From JAYUZR01 sp043751595 (GTDB lineage: Bacteria; Patescibacteriota; UBA1384; CAILIB01): 6,161 nucleotides of DNA. A model generated the notes under the pieces. That model made no database searches. It was not told the origin of the DNA and saw only the letters and a program-made list of their open reading frames with translations. The stretch spans positions 1 to 6,161 of the forward strand of contig JAYUZR010000027.1 of assembly GCA_043751595.1 (NCBI GenBank), in the 5' to 3' direction. Position numbers and translations under genes: made by a program. Positions 5,650 to 6,161 of the stretch are shown one piece after another (position 1 is the first letter of the stretch; the number at the start of each line of letters is the position of its first letter).

Positions 5650-6161
5650 TTACTTTCTTTTCTTTGGCGGCAAAAAACGCCCTTACCTGGGTGTGGAATG
5701 CCCTGTCCGATTTCTTTCTGGTAGAAGTTACTCCGCTTAGGGCAGGTATACTGCGTATTATATTCGGGTGTGTATTATTGGCTCTCGTACTCCTTACGGC
5801 TCATAATCCGGCTGAGTTCTTCACCAGTAATGGTGCCTTTCCTCTCGATTTACAGCGCCCGTTTGCTGGCGATGGCGCCGTATCGCTCTTTTACTGGATC
5901 ACCGATCCCGCCCTTACCGTACTGCTCTACTGGGTAATGGTGGCTTCAATTATTGCTTTTACGCTCGGCTTCTACCCGCGGGCAATGTTGGTTATCGCCT
6001 GGGTACTTTGGCTGAGTTTCATGCAGCGCACTCCGTTTATTACCAACGGAAGTGATAGGGTGATGCGCGGGCTTATCTTCCCATTGCTGTTCCTAGATAC
6101 TTCAAGAGCGCTTATCCCTCCATTTTTGCAGCGATTTGCTCCCAAAGAAAAAAAGAAAACT
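5637..6161 (+). CDS. HTTM-family membrane protein (vitamin K-dependent gamma-carboxylase-like), 5' part only
   Basis: The frame is open from the ATG to the right edge, giving the first 175 residues. Hydrophobic helices are seen at about 34-55 (TPLRAGILRIIFGCVLLALVL), 91-111, 113-128 and 142-156. The pattern matches the HTTM family: an Arg-containing first helix (LRAGILRIIFG), then a loop with FFTSNGAFP, a helix pair, then QRTPFITNGSDRVMRGLIFPLLF (130-152), corresponding to the family's typical N-G-x-D-x-x-x-R segment before the next helix. The family includes the gamma-glutamyl carboxylase membrane domain, but most bacterial members have no proven reaction. The catalytic region known from the human enzyme lies beyond this window, so activity cannot be judged. 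The last residues (PKEKKKT) look like a cytoplasmic loop. It overlaps the upstream W-x-M-F protein gene, which suggests a two-component membrane assembly. Confidence 0.82.
   Translation, partial: MRQLVTFFSLAAKNALTWVWNALSDFFLVEVTPLRAGILRIIFGCVLLALVLLTAHNPAEFFTSNGAFPLDLQRPFAGDGAVSLFYWITDPALTVLLYWVMVASIIAFTLGFYPRAMLVIAWVLWLSFMQRTPFITNGSDRVMRGLIFPLLFLDTSRALIPPFLQRFAPKEKKKT

Noticed and set aside
1..6161. Alternative genetic code (UGA as glycine, as in some Patescibacteria)
   Set aside because: No gene has an in-frame TGA, and conserved glycines are encoded by normal GGN codons. Stops seen are TAA and TAG only, but six genes are too few to make the lack of TGA stops meaningful.

Overview
The window looks like ordinary chromosome from a small-genome bacterium. 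My best guess is a member of the Patescibacteria (Candidate Phyla Radiation). The reasons are compact single-copy housekeeping genes with 9-10 nt gaps or overlaps, most starts lacking a Shine-Dalgarno (SD) sequence, slightly atypical versions of conserved enzymes, and a membrane protein with a short helical N-terminal domain of a kind I associate with that group. This is inference; no rRNA or ribosomal-protein marker is present. The code appears standard: the complete genes stop at TAA or TAG and none contains an in-frame TGA.

Layout. (1) Positions 1-518, minus strand: 5' part of a multi-pass membrane protein gene running off the left edge, with an odd leader in which a perfect SD serves a tiny GTG ORF rather than the gene's ATG. 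(2) Positions 519-645: divergent control region with a possible promoter and a 9-bp direct repeat. (3) Positions 646-2547, plus strand: tpiA-pgk, two adjacent glycolytic genes, closed by a perfect-palindrome terminator. (4) Positions 2596-3138: a single small gene of unknown function with its own strong SD and its own terminator. (5) Positions 3140-4509: a second terminator, a short promoter region and tig (trigger factor). (6) Positions 4520-6161: clpP, then a one-TM protein with a W-x-M-F motif, then an HTTM-family (vitamin K-dependent gamma-carboxylase-like) membrane protein cut by the right edge. These follow tig with a 10-nt gap and then two overlaps, so all four are probably one transcription unit.

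How they work together. TpiA and Pgk act in the lower glycolytic/gluconeogenic triose segment. Trigger factor and ClpP are the usual chaperone/protease pair acting on nascent and damaged proteins. The last two genes are the least ordinary part: a membrane-anchored extracytoplasmic protein and an HTTM integral membrane protein, translationally overlapped, which plausibly form a complex. I found no CRISPR array, tRNA, rRNA, insertion sequence or integrase.
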